Counted from the first letter of the stretch, positions 1 to 7,722 are shown. The stretch: DNA of 28,368 bases from CAZWRV01 sp964636325 (GCA_964636325.1 CAZWRV010000087.1:1-28368); one strand, 5' to 3'. Notes: a model not told the origin generated them from the letters alone. Translations and numbers: made by a program.

Positions 1-29
1 AATGCGCTCTCCCTACCCCTATCTCTGAC

Positions 30-50
30 GCGCCGCAAGGGCGCCTTTTT
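30..50 (+). terminator. Candidate intrinsic terminator of a gene left of the window
   Basis: A GCGCC/GGCGC stem (30-34 and 40-44) with a five-base loop is followed by C and five T on the plus strand. This fits termination of a plus-strand gene lying before the window. It runs into a second palindrome, TTTTTCCC-GCA-GGGAAAAA (46-64), 14 bases beyond the stop of the minus-strand glycosyltransferase, so the region may serve both directions. The stem is only 5 bp, so confidence is moderate. Bases 1-77 hold nothing else I can recognise. Confidence 0.4.
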
Positions 51-77
51 CCCGCAGGGAAAAACCTAGCTTCTTAT

Positions 78-1214
78 CTATTGATTCGCCATCGTCTTGA
101 ACAAGCATTCCAGCGCGTCAGCGTGGGTGTCCCAGTCGTAGGGCGCTGATGCGGCGACAGCGGCCTTTGCGAAGGCCTCCTTTTCGGCGGCGGAGAGAGA
201 GCAGAACTTCCGTGCGGCGTCGGCGAGTGCGCCGATGTTGGTGGAGTTGGAGATGACATAGCCGTTTCCGCCGTGTGCAATAAGCTCGGATGAACCGTTC
301 ATTGAGGTTGTTATGACCGGCAGGCCGCAGGCGCAAGCTTCGAGGCATACGTTTGCGAAAGGTTCATAGATGCTTGGGAAGAGGAGTATGTCCGATGCGA
401 TGTAGTATGAGCGCATGTCCTTCCGGGGGCCGTCGAACCTGATCCTGTCCTTGACTCCGAGGTTTTCGGCAAGGGCCATGAAAGGGGAGGGGGTGTCGCC
501 GCCTGTCACTATGAGAAGCTGTTCACCTGCGGCATCCTTCGCGAGTTCCGCGACTGCGCGGATTGCGCTGTCGACGCCTTTGATGCCGAAGTTCATCGCG
601 GCCGGGAGGAGGAATACCGTTTTCCCGGGGGGGATGGCGAGCTTTTCCCTTGTCTCGCCCTTTTCGGCGGCGTCCCTGGCCGGACTGAAGATATCTCTGT
701 CAACGCCGTTGCGGACATGGTGAATCCTGTCCTCCGGGTAGCCGTAGTTCGCGATGATCTGTCTCTTGGCCAGGAGGGAGTTTACTACGACGGCGCGTGT
801 GTTTCCGGGGGTGAAAATCTTCCTTTCCAGTTCCAGGAGGGCCGCGTGGCGCGGGTTGAACTTCTGCCACGGGGAATAGCGCATCTTCATCCACTCGATA
901 TGAACCTGCTCGGAGACTCTGAAGACGTCAGACGGCCAAGTCCTTGCTATCGAATAAACTATGTCGAAACTTCGGCCGGCGATGGTTCGCCTGAGGTTTT
1001 TGTGGAACGAATAAGTCCTGCCGAGGGGGGCGAAGAAGGAGCGTGGCACGTCGACATGGTTCAGCGCGCCGGAGCCGCCTGCGGACTTGAACGACTCGGA
1101 GAAGACGGTTAACTCGTGTCCGCGTTCGAGCAGTTTCCGGCAGACCGTCGCGGTGTAGCGCTCTGCGCCTCCGCCTTCGGGGTCATAGACTTTTTTGATG
1201 ACGGCTATTTTCAT
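78..1214 (-). CDS. Family 4 glycosyltransferase (GT-B fold)
   Basis: The 378-residue protein has the layout of a GT4 retaining glycosyltransferase. Its N-terminal acceptor half opens MKIAVIKKVYDPEGGGAER, with the glycine-rich GGGAE loop. The C-terminal nucleotide-sugar half carries the EX7E pattern EPFANVCLE at residues 284-292, followed by ACGLPVITT. It probably moves a sugar from an activated donor onto a cell-surface or lipid-linked acceptor in the cytoplasm; donor and acceptor cannot be read from sequence. The open frame continues upstream to 1523, but that part is antisense-like low-complexity sequence inside prfA. The start at 1214 overlaps the prfA stop by ATGA, so I chose it and infer translational coupling. 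Many bacteria have prmC at this position; here it is this gene. Confidence 0.85.
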   Translation of the reverse strand: MKIAVIKKVYDPEGGGAERYTATVCRKLLERGHELTVFSESFKSAGGSGALNHVDVPRSFFAPLGRTYSFHKNLRRTIAGRSFDIVYSIARTWPSDVFRVSEQVHIEWMKMRYSPWQKFNPRHAALLELERKIFTPGNTRAVVVNSLLAKRQIIANYGYPEDRIHHVRNGVDRDIFSPARDAAEKGETREKLAIPPGKTVFLLPAAMNFGIKGVDSAIRAVAELAKDAAGEQLLIVTGGDTPSPFMALAENLGVKDRIRFDGPRKDMRSYYIASDILLFPSIYEPFANVCLEACACGLPVITTSMNGSSELIAHGGNGYVISNSTNIGALADAARKFCSLSAAEKEAFAKAAVAASAPYDWDTHADALECLFKTMANQ

Positions 1215-2299
1215 TCGGAATAAAGGCTTGCGAACTTTCGTTCGTCGTCGATGGCCTTGATCTGGTCGAGTAGGGTGTCGAGATTGCCCTCGAGGAGAGA
1301 GGGCAGGTCGTAGACGGAGACGCCGAACCTGTGGTCTGTGACCCTGTTCTGGGGGAAGTTGTATGTCCTGGATCGTTCGCTGCGGTCGCCGGTGCCGATC
1401 TGTGATCGTTTCGACTGCGCCATTTTCGCGTTCTCCTCCTGCTGGCGCGTCTCGAGGAGGCGCGCACGGAGGATGCGCATCGCGGTGTCGCGGTTGCGGT
1501 GCTGTGACTTTTCCTGCTGGCATGCGACGCTGACGCCGGTGGGGATGTGGGTGATCCTTACGGCGGAGTCTGTCCTGTTGACGTTCTGCCCGCCGGGCCC
1601 TGAGGAGCGGAAGCAGTCTATCTTGAGGTCTGACGGCTTGATGTCGATGTCGACGTCCTCGGCCTCGGGGAGGACTGCGACGGTGATGGTGGAGGTGTGT
1701 ATTCGGCCGCCAGCCTCGGTGACGGGGACGCGCTGGACCCTGTGGACTCCGCTCTCGTACTTCATCCTTGAGAAAATGTTGTCGCCTGAGAGGGAGAAGA
1801 CGACCTCCTTGATGCCGCCGAGGCCGGTTTCGGTCATGTCCAGGACTTCATGCTTCCAACCCATTTTTTCGGCGTATTTGACATAGAGTCTGAATATTTC
1901 GGCGGAGAAGAGGGCGGCCTCGTCGCCGCCGGCGGCGGGCCTTATCTCCACGATCGCGTTCCGGGAGTCGTTGGGTTCGTCCGGGACGAGGGCGGATCTG
2001 ATTTTAGAGTCGAGGCCGGCGATCTCCTTTTCGAGACAAGAGATGTCGTTTTCGACGAGCTCCCTGAGTTCGGGGTCTTTCTCCGCGGAGAGCAGGGATC
2101 TGTTCTCTTCGAGGCGCTTCCTTGCGTTGTCCCATGCGTCGAATAGGGAGAAGAGCTGCGACAGCTTGTTCCTTTCTCGGGATAGGCTTCGGCATTCGGA
2201 GGGCTTGGAGAAGATGGACGGGTCGGCCAGGCGCGCGTCAATTTCGGCGAGCCTGGGCTTCATCCCTTCGATGATTTTGACAAGATGTTCTGGCTTCAT
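1211..2299 (-). CDS. prfA: Peptide chain release factor 1
   Basis: RF1 recognises UAA and UAG stop codons and triggers peptidyl-tRNA hydrolysis on the ribosome. The 362-residue length is normal for RF1 (about 360). The catalytic GGQ is at residues 236-238 in the context SSGPGGQNVNRTDSAV. The codon-recognition tripeptide is PVT at 192-194, matching the PxT of RF1 rather than the SPF of RF2. The N-terminal helical domain is intact. The start at 2299 has no obvious Shine-Dalgarno sequence, and only 25 bases separate it from the T-tract of the terminator behind rpmE, so transcription may depend on read-through. The stop overlaps the glycosyltransferase start by four bases. Confidence 0.96.
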   Translation of the reverse strand: MKPEHLVKIIEGMKPRLAEIDARLADPSIFSKPSECRSLSRERNKLSQLFSLFDAWDNARKRLEENRSLLSAEKDPELRELVENDISCLEKEIAGLDSKIRSALVPDEPNDSRNAIVEIRPAAGGDEAALFSAEIFRLYVKYAEKMGWKHEVLDMTETGLGGIKEVVFSLSGDNIFSRMKYESGVHRVQRVPVTEAGGRIHTSTITVAVLPEAEDVDIDIKPSDLKIDCFRSSGPGGQNVNRTDSAVRITHIPTGVSVACQQEKSQHRNRDTAMRILRARLLETRQQEENAKMAQSKRSQIGTGDRSERSRTYNFPQNRVTDHRFGVSVYDLPSLLEGNLDTLLDQIKAIDDERKFASLYSE

Positions 2300-2324
2300 G
2301 TGCTGGGCGATGGCGGCAGACGTG

Positions 2325-2370
2325 AAAAAAAAGAGGCCGCGGCCGGATGATCGTCGGTCCGGCGGCGGCC
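2325..2370 (-). terminator. Strong intrinsic terminator between rpmE and prfA
   Basis: Read on the minus strand, a GC-rich stem forms between 2358-2370 and 2335-2347. Twelve of its 13 pairs are complementary, with one C-C mismatch. The loop is 10 bases and is followed by TC and a run of eight T (2325-2332). It starts 17 bases after the rpmE stop. Such a hairpin should end most rpmE transcripts and set a lower level for prfA downstream. Confidence 0.85.
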
Positions 2371-2386
2371 CGTAAGTCTATAAATT

Positions 2387-2596
2387 CTACTCTTCCGACT
2401 TGATGCCGTAGCGGCGGCGGAACTTGTCGATTCTGCCTGCCGTGTCGAGAAGCTTCTGCTTGCCCGTGAAGAACGGATGGCATTTGGCGCATATGGCGAC
2501 CTTTATCTCCTTGCGTGTGGATTTAGTCTCCCAGACCTCGCCGCAGGCGCAGATGATCTTGGCTTTGCCGTATTCCGGATGAAACTTTTCTTTCAT
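2387..2596 (-). CDS. rpmE: 50S ribosomal protein L31, zinc-binding type
   Basis: This is a 69-residue L31 of the large ribosomal subunit, opening MKEKFHPEY and containing the conserved CHPFFTGKQK block. Four cysteines (C16, C18, C36, C39) mark it as the zinc-binding form, distinct from the cysteine-free paralogue many bacteria use under zinc shortage. A GGAGG Shine-Dalgarno sequence (2605-2609) sits 8 bases before the start. It lies directly upstream of prfA on the same strand, a common pairing, but a strong terminator separates them. A promoter candidate is seen 56 bases upstream of the start. Confidence 0.96.
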   Translation of the reverse strand: MKEKFHPEYGKAKIICACGEVWETKSTRKEIKVAICAKCHPFFTGKQKLLDTAGRIDKFRRRYGIKSEE

Positions 2597-2651
2597 TTAC
2601 GAATCCTCCGTTTATTGGAAAATGAAGCATGGTTTAACAAACGCGGCAAAT

Positions 2652-2679
2652 AATATAGTAATTGATGGCGCAAGTGCAA
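2652..2679 (-). promoter_or_regulatory. Candidate sigma-70-type promoter of rpmE
   Basis: On the minus strand TTGCAC (2674-2679) and TATATT (2652-2657) are separated by 16 bases. The -35 matches consensus at four of six positions and the -10 at five of six. The spacing and AT-rich context suit a housekeeping promoter for rpmE. No comparably good plus-strand promoter was found for the divergent operon that follows. Confidence 0.45.
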
Positions 2680-2752
2680 TTGAGAAATGGATTTTTTACA
2701 AACTATCGCTATTTTAACCGGTTCTTGGGCTGTATCAACAGGTTTTCGTCCA

Positions 2753-3316
2753 ATGCCGCTTCATCTTGAAATTCCGTTTGCCGTCGGCGATGCCGGCAAG
2801 CTCCGTATCGGGCAGGATATCCTGCTGTCCGGTGTTCTTTTCACCGGCAGGGATGTGTTCAGCAAGTATGCGGTGTCGAAGATGAGGCTTCCGTTCTCTT
2901 TGGCCGGCGGGATGATATTCCATTGCGGTCCGATAACTGTCAGGCGCGGCGGGCAATGGCAGGTGATGGCGGCGGGGCCGACCACGTCGGCACGGATGGA
3001 CGGTTATTCCTCTGAGCTCGCCCGCAGGCATGGTGTGGCGGGCTTCATTGGAAAGGGGGGGATGGGCGAGGCGACGGCCGGGGCGTGCAGGAAATACGGA
3101 TGCGTCTATTTCAGCGCGCCGGGCGGATGCGCCCAGCTTCTGGCCAAGTCCATCAGGCGGGTCAGGAACGTCTATTTCTACGAGGAGTTCGGTTCGCCGG
3201 AAGCTGTCTGGGAGCTTGAGGTCGAGGGATTCCCTTGCACTGTCACAATGGATTCCCAGGGCGGGAATCTTCATTCTGAGATATTCATGGAATCAGAGAG
3301 AAGGAGAAATGGATGA
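2753..3316 (+). CDS. Class I fumarase / L-tartrate dehydratase beta-subunit-like protein
   Basis: The 187-residue protein matches the beta half of class I iron-sulfur hydro-lyases (FumA C-terminal domain, TtdB). It shows LRIGQDILLSGVLFTGRDV near the N-terminus, then GPTTSARMDGYS, GKGGMG and the Phe/Tyr-rich end. In the family this half works with an alpha subunit that carries the [4Fe-4S] cluster and adds or removes water from fumarate, malate or tartrate. No alpha subunit lies next to it: the upstream neighbour is divergent rpmE. The frame is open from 2687, but the extra 22 residues look unlike the family; ATG 2753 has ACAGG 10 bases upstream, so I chose it. It is coupled by an ATGA overlap to the following dehydrogenase, which suggests a sugar-acid role rather than the TCA cycle. 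Confidence 0.82.
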   Translation: MPLHLEIPFAVGDAGKLRIGQDILLSGVLFTGRDVFSKYAVSKMRLPFSLAGGMIFHCGPITVRRGGQWQVMAAGPTTSARMDGYSSELARRHGVAGFIGKGGMGEATAGACRKYGCVYFSAPGGCAQLLAKSIRRVRNVYFYEEFGSPEAVWELEVEGFPCTVTMDSQGGNLHSEIFMESERRRNG

Positions 3317-4449
3317 AGGAAGTTCGGTTCGGCATCATGGGGCTTGGCGGCATGGGGCGCGCCCATGTCGGCTTCATGAGGAATGTGAAGAGGGCCAGGA
3401 TCACTGGGTTCTACGATGTGAAGAAGGACCACCTCGCCTCGGTGGCCAGCGAATTCGGGGTCAGGGCCTTCGAAAATCCCGGCGAGATGTTTTCCTCCGG
3501 CGAGGTTGACGCGGTTCTAATCGCGACGCCGCATTATGACCATACTGCGCTGACTGTGGCAGCCCTTGACGCTGGAATCCATGTGCTCTGCGAGAAGCCT
3601 ATCGCCGTCCATAAGGCGGACGCGGAGAAGATGGCCGCCGCTGCGGCGAAGAACCCCCGCCTCAAGTTCGGCGTGATGTTCAACATGAGGACGGAGGGGA
3701 TCTACATCAAGATCAAGCAGATGATAGACTCGGGGGAGTTCGGCGAGATATTCCGCGTGAACTGGATCGTCACCAGCTGGTTCAGGAGCCAGGCCTACTA
3801 CAATTCCGGCGGATGGCGGGCGACTTGGAAAGGCGAGGGCGGCGGCGTCCTGCTCAACCAGTGCCCCCACAACCTCGACCTCTTCCAATGGTTCTTCGGG
3901 ATGCCCTCGAAGGTGAGGGCGTTCTGCGAACTTGGCAGATACCACGACATAGAGGTCGAGGACAATGTAACCGCATACTGCAGCTACGGGAACGGCGCCA
4001 CCGGGATATTCATCGCGTCGACCGGCGAAGCCCCCGGGACGAACCGACTCGAAATAACTGCGGACAGGGGGCGTGTCGTCGTGGAGAACGGGAAGATCCT
4101 GTTCAACAGGACAGAGGTTCCAGTGAGGGAGTTCTGCATGGGCACCGAGAAGATGTTCGACTGCCCCCCCTGCTGGAATGTGGATGTGCCATATGCGCCG
4201 GGCGGCAGCCAGCACCAGGGGATAATACAGAACTTCACGGATTCCATCCTGGACGGGGCGCCTCTTATCGCTCCCGGCGAGGAGGGGATCAAGTCGGTCG
4301 AGCTGGCCAACGCAATGCTGTATTCATCGATCAAGGATGAGACTGTTGAGATGCCTCTTGACGCAAAGGCCTACGAGAGGCTTCTCGGCGAACTTATAAG
4401 GAAATCGAAGTATGTGAAGCCGGGGGAGAAGCCTTCTAAGCATTATTGA
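3313..4449 (+). CDS. Gfo/Idh/MocA-family NAD(P)-dependent oxidoreductase
   Basis: The 378-residue protein opens with a Rossmann fold (FGIMGLGGMGRAHV) and has the family's EKP motif in HVLCEKPIAVHK. The C-terminal alpha/beta domain carries GGGVLLNQCPHNLDL, where the His is the usual catalytic residue. Members oxidise a hydroxyl of sugars, inositols or glycosides to a ketone in the cytoplasm; the substrate here is unknown. AAGGAGA (3301-3307) precedes the start, and ATGA overlaps the fumarase-beta stop, so the two are almost certainly cotranslated. Two TIM-barrel isomerase-like genes follow. Gfo/Idh plus such barrels is the arrangement seen in inositol breakdown and in 3-keto-glycoside pathways such as E. 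coli ycjS/ycjR. Confidence 0.9.
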   Translation: MKEVRFGIMGLGGMGRAHVGFMRNVKRARITGFYDVKKDHLASVASEFGVRAFENPGEMFSSGEVDAVLIATPHYDHTALTVAALDAGIHVLCEKPIAVHKADAEKMAAAAAKNPRLKFGVMFNMRTEGIYIKIKQMIDSGEFGEIFRVNWIVTSWFRSQAYYNSGGWRATWKGEGGGVLLNQCPHNLDLFQWFFGMPSKVRAFCELGRYHDIEVEDNVTAYCSYGNGATGIFIASTGEAPGTNRLEITADRGRVVVENGKILFNRTEVPVREFCMGTEKMFDCPPCWNVDVPYAPGGSQHQGIIQNFTDSILDGAPLIAPGEEGIKSVELANAMLYSSIKDETVEMPLDAKAYERLLGELIRKSKYVKPGEKPSKHY

Positions 4450-4491
4450 TTTCATATGGGAAAAAAACAATAAATGAAAGGGATGGTATCA

Positions 4492-5250
4492 ATGAAGAAG
4501 AAGATGATCGCCGCGCAGCTCTATACGTTGAGGGACTATCTGAAGACTCCGCCGGACATCGCCGCCACCTTGAAGAAAGTCAAGGCGATAGGATATGATC
4601 ACGTGCAGGTTTCCGGTCTCGGCCCGATCGAGCCGGCGGAGCTGAAGAAGATACTGGACGGGGAAGGCCTGACATGCTGCGCCACCCACGAGTCCGGCGC
4701 GGCTATTGTGAGCGAGCCGGGCAAGATCGTAGAGAAGCTCAACGTGCTCGACTGCAGATATACGGCCTATCCGTATCCCCATGTCCCACTCAAGACCAAG
4801 GAAGACTGCAAGAAGCTCGCATCCGACCTGAACAAGTCCGGCAAGGCGCTGGCCAAGGAAGGCATCGTCCTCTGCTACCACAACCACGCGATAGAGCTTG
4901 AACGCTTCGGCAAATCCACAGCCCTAGACATCATCTACGGCGAGAGCAACAAGAAATATCTGCAGGGCGAGATAGACACCTATTGGATACAGTATGGCGG
5001 GGGCTGCCCTGTCGAATGGTGTTCCAAGCTCAAGGGGCGCCTGCCCCTTATCCATCTCAAGGAATATGGAATCGTCGGCAACGAGGTGAAGATGCTGGAG
5101 GTCGGAAGCGGCAACCTGAACTGGAAGGCGATCATCAAGGAGGCGAAGAAGTCCGGGTGCGAATGGTTCATCGTCGAGCAGGACGTATGCAGGATCGATC
5201 CTTTTGATTCGCTCAAGATGAGCCTTGAATATCTGATGGAGGAAATCTGA
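4492..5250 (+). CDS. Xylose-isomerase-like TIM-barrel sugar isomerase/epimerase
   Basis: The 252-residue protein belongs to the AP-endonuclease-2 / xylose-isomerase-like TIM-barrel group. It opens with IAAQLYTLRDYLK, and then YHNHAIELE, EIDTYW, LIHLKE and FIVEQD appear in the order expected for the metal and substrate ligands. Relatives epimerise or dehydrate keto-sugars, often on the product of a Gfo/Idh dehydrogenase. The open frame has upstream ATGs at 4474 and 4483. I prefer 4492 because AAAGGG (4477-4482) lies 9 bases ahead. The gap to the dehydrogenase is 42 bases and the next gene starts one base after this stop, so the three genes form one operon. The substrate cannot be assigned. Confidence 0.82.
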   Translation: MKKKMIAAQLYTLRDYLKTPPDIAATLKKVKAIGYDHVQVSGLGPIEPAELKKILDGEGLTCCATHESGAAIVSEPGKIVEKLNVLDCRYTAYPYPHVPLKTKEDCKKLASDLNKSGKALAKEGIVLCYHNHAIELERFGKSTALDIIYGESNKKYLQGEIDTYWIQYGGGCPVEWCSKLKGRLPLIHLKEYGIVGNEVKMLEVGSGNLNWKAIIKEAKKSGCEWFIVEQDVCRIDPFDSLKMSLEYLMEEI

Positions 5251-5251
5251 A

Positions 5252-6154
5252 ATGTACTACACGGGTTTTGCAGACGAGGCCGGCGCGGATTTGGACGTCC
5301 AGATAAAGGCGACTAAGGAACTCGGATGGAAGAACATAGAGACAAGGGGCCTGATGGGGAAGAACCTGGCCCTGATATCCGACGCCGAGTTCGATGAGGT
5401 CTGCAGGAAGCTGGACAAGGCCGGGGTGTCGTTCAACTGCTTCGGCAGCGGAATAGGAAACTGGGCCAAGCCCATCAACCAGCCGCCGGATTCCAGCTAC
5501 GACGAGATGCGGCGCGCCATCCCCCGCATGAAGAGGCTCGGGATCAAGCTGGTTCGCATAATGAGCTTCGCCGTCCCCAAGGAGCTGCGCGAGAATGACT
5601 TCTTCTCCGAGGTCGTCAAGCGGCTGCGCGAGATAGTCAAGATGGCGGAGGGCGCAGGCGTTGTCTGTGTTCATGAGAACTGCATGAACTGGGCCGGCCT
5701 TTCCGTCGACCATACCCTCCGGATGCTCGAGGCCATCCCTTCGCCGTCGCTCAAGCTTGTCTTCGACACCGGCAATCCGGTCTTCGAGGACGACGTTAGG
5801 GGTGCTCCCCCGTACAAGAAGCAGGACTCATGGGAATTTTACTCCAAGGTCAAGAAGCACATCGCCTATGTCCACATAAAGGATGGTAAATTCGAGAAGG
5901 AATCCGAGAAGTGCGTCTTCACCTTCCCCGGCGAAGGGGATGGAAACGTCGAAAAGATAGTCGCGGATCTGCTTGCGGACGGTTACGACGGCGGCTTCTC
6001 CATAGAGCCGCACATGGCGGCCGTCCATCATGACCCGTCCCTCAAGAAGGAGGACATCATGTATTCGAACTATGTCGAATACGGCAGAAGGTTCATGGCT
6101 CTTGTGGAGCGGGCCAGGAAGAAAGAGCCGGTGTCGAAACTGCGACAGCGGTAA
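5252..6154 (+). CDS. TIM-barrel sugar phosphate isomerase/epimerase family protein
   Basis: This 300-residue protein is a second xylose-isomerase-like barrel and is clearly diverged from the preceding one. It starts MYYTGFADEAGADLDVQIKA and shows the metal-ligand pattern of the family: VCVHENCMNW, LVFDTGN, YVHIKDGK and FSIEPHM. It probably acts on a keto-sugar or hydroxy-pyruvate-like intermediate; no specific reaction can be fixed. GGAGG lies about 10 bases before the start and the preceding stop is one base away, indicating tight coupling. It is the last gene of the plus-strand operon and converges on the ABC permease with only 16 bases between stops. I see no terminator hairpin there. Confidence 0.82.
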   Translation: MYYTGFADEAGADLDVQIKATKELGWKNIETRGLMGKNLALISDAEFDEVCRKLDKAGVSFNCFGSGIGNWAKPINQPPDSSYDEMRRAIPRMKRLGIKLVRIMSFAVPKELRENDFFSEVVKRLREIVKMAEGAGVVCVHENCMNWAGLSVDHTLRMLEAIPSPSLKLVFDTGNPVFEDDVRGAPPYKKQDSWEFYSKVKKHIAYVHIKDGKFEKESEKCVFTFPGEGDGNVEKIVADLLADGYDGGFSIEPHMAAVHHDPSLKKEDIMYSNYVEYGRRFMALVERARKKEPVSKLRQR

Positions 6155-6170
6155 ATGCAGTTCTGAAGGC

Positions 6171-6956
6171 TCAGAGGATGTCCTTGGTGTTGAACTTCAG
6201 AATTGCGATCAACAGGAATATCGCCGTTATCGAGGCGGAATAGAGCGCCAGGAAGAGCACCACTATTCCGGTCACCCTCATCGGCATCAGGAAAAAGTAG
6301 AAGTTCGGGAAGAAGTAGTAGAATCCCATCAGCGGAGACTTTATGCCCATGCTCTGCGGCAGCATTTCCAGGAGCAGGGGCAGGGTGCAGAAGAAAAGGC
6401 AGAAGAAAACATAGACGACGGACATTATCATCGCGCTTATCTCGGACAGGAAGCACGATATCGCCAGGGTCATGGCCACGAACGGGAAGAGCGCGAACAT
6501 AAGGACGAACTGCCTGACTATTAGAGGGAAGGAATGCATCTCTCCCGTCTTCGTCAGATGGCTTACGTATGTCGCCAGGCCTGCCACCGCGAAGAAGCAC
6601 AGCGTGATGCTCAGCAGTCCCACATATTTGCCTATGATGTATTCGGCCCTCGTCACGGGCTTGCCCAGCAGGATGAGGATGAGCCTGTTGTCGATCTCCC
6701 TAGGTATTTCGGACGAGCTGGACAGTATGCCGACAAGCACCGAGAGGCAGGTTATGAGGAAGAAGCTTCCGATCACAGGCTTCTCCACGTTGGATACCGA
6801 CACGCAGCCCATGAGGAAGTCCTCCTGGAACAGGAATGATTCCATCTCGGAGACGCACGAGCCCATGGCGGCGGCGAACAGGATCAGGATCATGAACGCC
6901 GGTTCCCTCATTCTGCGGAATGTCAGTTCGGCGATGCCCATTATCGTCGAGTTCAT
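6171..6956 (-). CDS. ABC-2 type transporter permease (second permease of the cassette)
   Basis: The 261-residue protein is an integral membrane protein with about six hydrophobic segments. After the first segment it carries SSEIPREIDNRLILILLGKP and RAEYIIGKY, the cytosolic amphipathic stretch typical of ABC-2 permeases, which couples to the ATPase. It is the last gene of a five-gene minus-strand cassette, and its ATG overlaps the stop of the preceding membrane-anchored protein by ATGA. It is similar in plan but not sequence to the other permease at 8939-9667, so the two may pair as a heterodimer on the single ATPase. The transported substrate is unknown. A role in lipid, polysaccharide or protein export, or in membrane stress, are all possible. 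Confidence 0.85.
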   Translation of the reverse strand: MNSTIMGIAELTFRRMREPAFMILILFAAAMGSCVSEMESFLFQEDFLMGCVSVSNVEKPVIGSFFLITCLSVLVGILSSSSEIPREIDNRLILILLGKPVTRAEYIIGKYVGLLSITLCFFAVAGLATYVSHLTKTGEMHSFPLIVRQFVLMFALFPFVAMTLAISCFLSEISAMIMSVVYVFFCLFFCTLPLLLEMLPQSMGIKSPLMGFYYFFPNFYFFLMPMRVTGIVVLFLALYSASITAIFLLIAILKFNTKDIL

Positions 6957-7672
6957 TTCTTGCCTCCGTCCTTCTTCATCCTCTCCGTCTCAAGCTCCAT
7001 CATGGACGGAAGGGCTGCACATTCCTCCTCCTTGGCGCTAAGAAGCTTCAACGTGTTCTCATTGTTGAGCTTAATGGCCAGGTTATACATGTATTCGTAG
7101 ATATACCGGTAGTCCCTGAACGGAGGCTTGAAGTTTATAAGCGGCTTTAGGAACTCCCATTGCTCCTCGTCAGTGGCCTTGAGCTCCTTCATGCGCTGAA
7201 GGCCCATGTTCCAGAGGCCGACCTTCTCCATGTCCCCGGCTCCGTTCATGAACTTATGCATCTCGCCTATCGATATGGGCTTAATGGAATCCTTCTTCGT
7301 GAAGAAGTAAATGTAGGCGCTTGTCGATTCGCGTGCGGCGGGGTAGTTCTCGAGTATTTCGGCGAACAGGCTTTCCTTTTTGGCCGTGTCGTCAACGGCC
7401 ATAGCCAGGCTGGTCATGGCGTTGATGCGTTCGGAGTCGTTCCTGGCCCGCATGACAGCGTCCTGGAGCTCGCCGATCTCGATCTTCTTGCGTACGTTCT
7501 GCCTTATGCCCTGCGGCAGCTTGTCCAGGATGGTCTCGACCTTTAACTTGTCCTTGTCAATGATGGAGAGAGCGGCCTGCCGCAGTATGGTCTCCGAATA
7601 GAAGTAGACGAGGAATATGCAGGTCGCGCCCATCAGGACCTTGCTGCTGTAGGACATTTCCCTGATATTCAT
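6953..7672 (-). CDS. Membrane-anchored protein of unknown function in ABC-2 cassette
   Basis: I do not recognise a named family. The 239-residue protein has one N-terminal membrane segment (about residues 12-30, VLMGATCIFLVYFY) followed by a charged, mainly helical domain with a TPR-like feel (SERINAMTSLAMAVDDTAKK). It contains a Tyr-rich stretch DYRYIYEYMYN near the C-terminus and ends in a Lys/Glu-rich tail. The topology suggests a bulk domain outside the cytoplasm anchored by an uncleaved signal. It overlaps the downstream permease by ATGA and sits between the two permeases, so I infer an accessory subunit or substrate-handling role. The Shine-Dalgarno sequence is weak, and a terminator-like hairpin ends a few bases before the start, hinting at reduced expression. 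Confidence 0.7.
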   Translation of the reverse strand: MNIREMSYSSKVLMGATCIFLVYFYSETILRQAALSIIDKDKLKVETILDKLPQGIRQNVRKKIEIGELQDAVMRARNDSERINAMTSLAMAVDDTAKKESLFAEILENYPAARESTSAYIYFFTKKDSIKPISIGEMHKFMNGAGDMEKVGLWNMGLQRMKELKATDEEQWEFLKPLINFKPPFRDYRYIYEYMYNLAIKLNNENTLKLLSAKEEECAALPSMMELETERMKKDGGKK

Positions 7673-7687
7673 AGATCTGCCGCAATT

Positions 7688-7722
7688 AAAAATGCTGCTG
7701 GGCCATGGGAAGGCACAGCAGC
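7688..7722 (-). terminator. Terminator-like hairpin inside the ABC-2 cassette
   Basis: On the minus strand GCTGCTG (7716-7722) pairs with CAGCAGC (7694-7700), then A and five T (7688-7692). It lies in the 92-base gap between the zinc-ribbon protein and the next gene, about 15 bases before that gene's start. The short T-tract suggests partial termination that lowers expression of the last two genes. A second small palindrome, CCCTGACAGGG, lies just after the zinc-ribbon gene's stop in the same gap. Confidence 0.5.

Noticed and set aside
1215..1523. N-terminal extension of the glycosyltransferase frame
   Set aside because: It lies inside prfA, is Arg/Pro-rich shadow sequence, and the ATGA overlap at 1211-1214 gives a better start.
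2687..2752. 22-residue N-terminal extension of the fumarase beta protein
   Set aside because: It is not like the family N-terminus, has no Shine-Dalgarno sequence and overlaps the rpmE promoter; not fully excluded.
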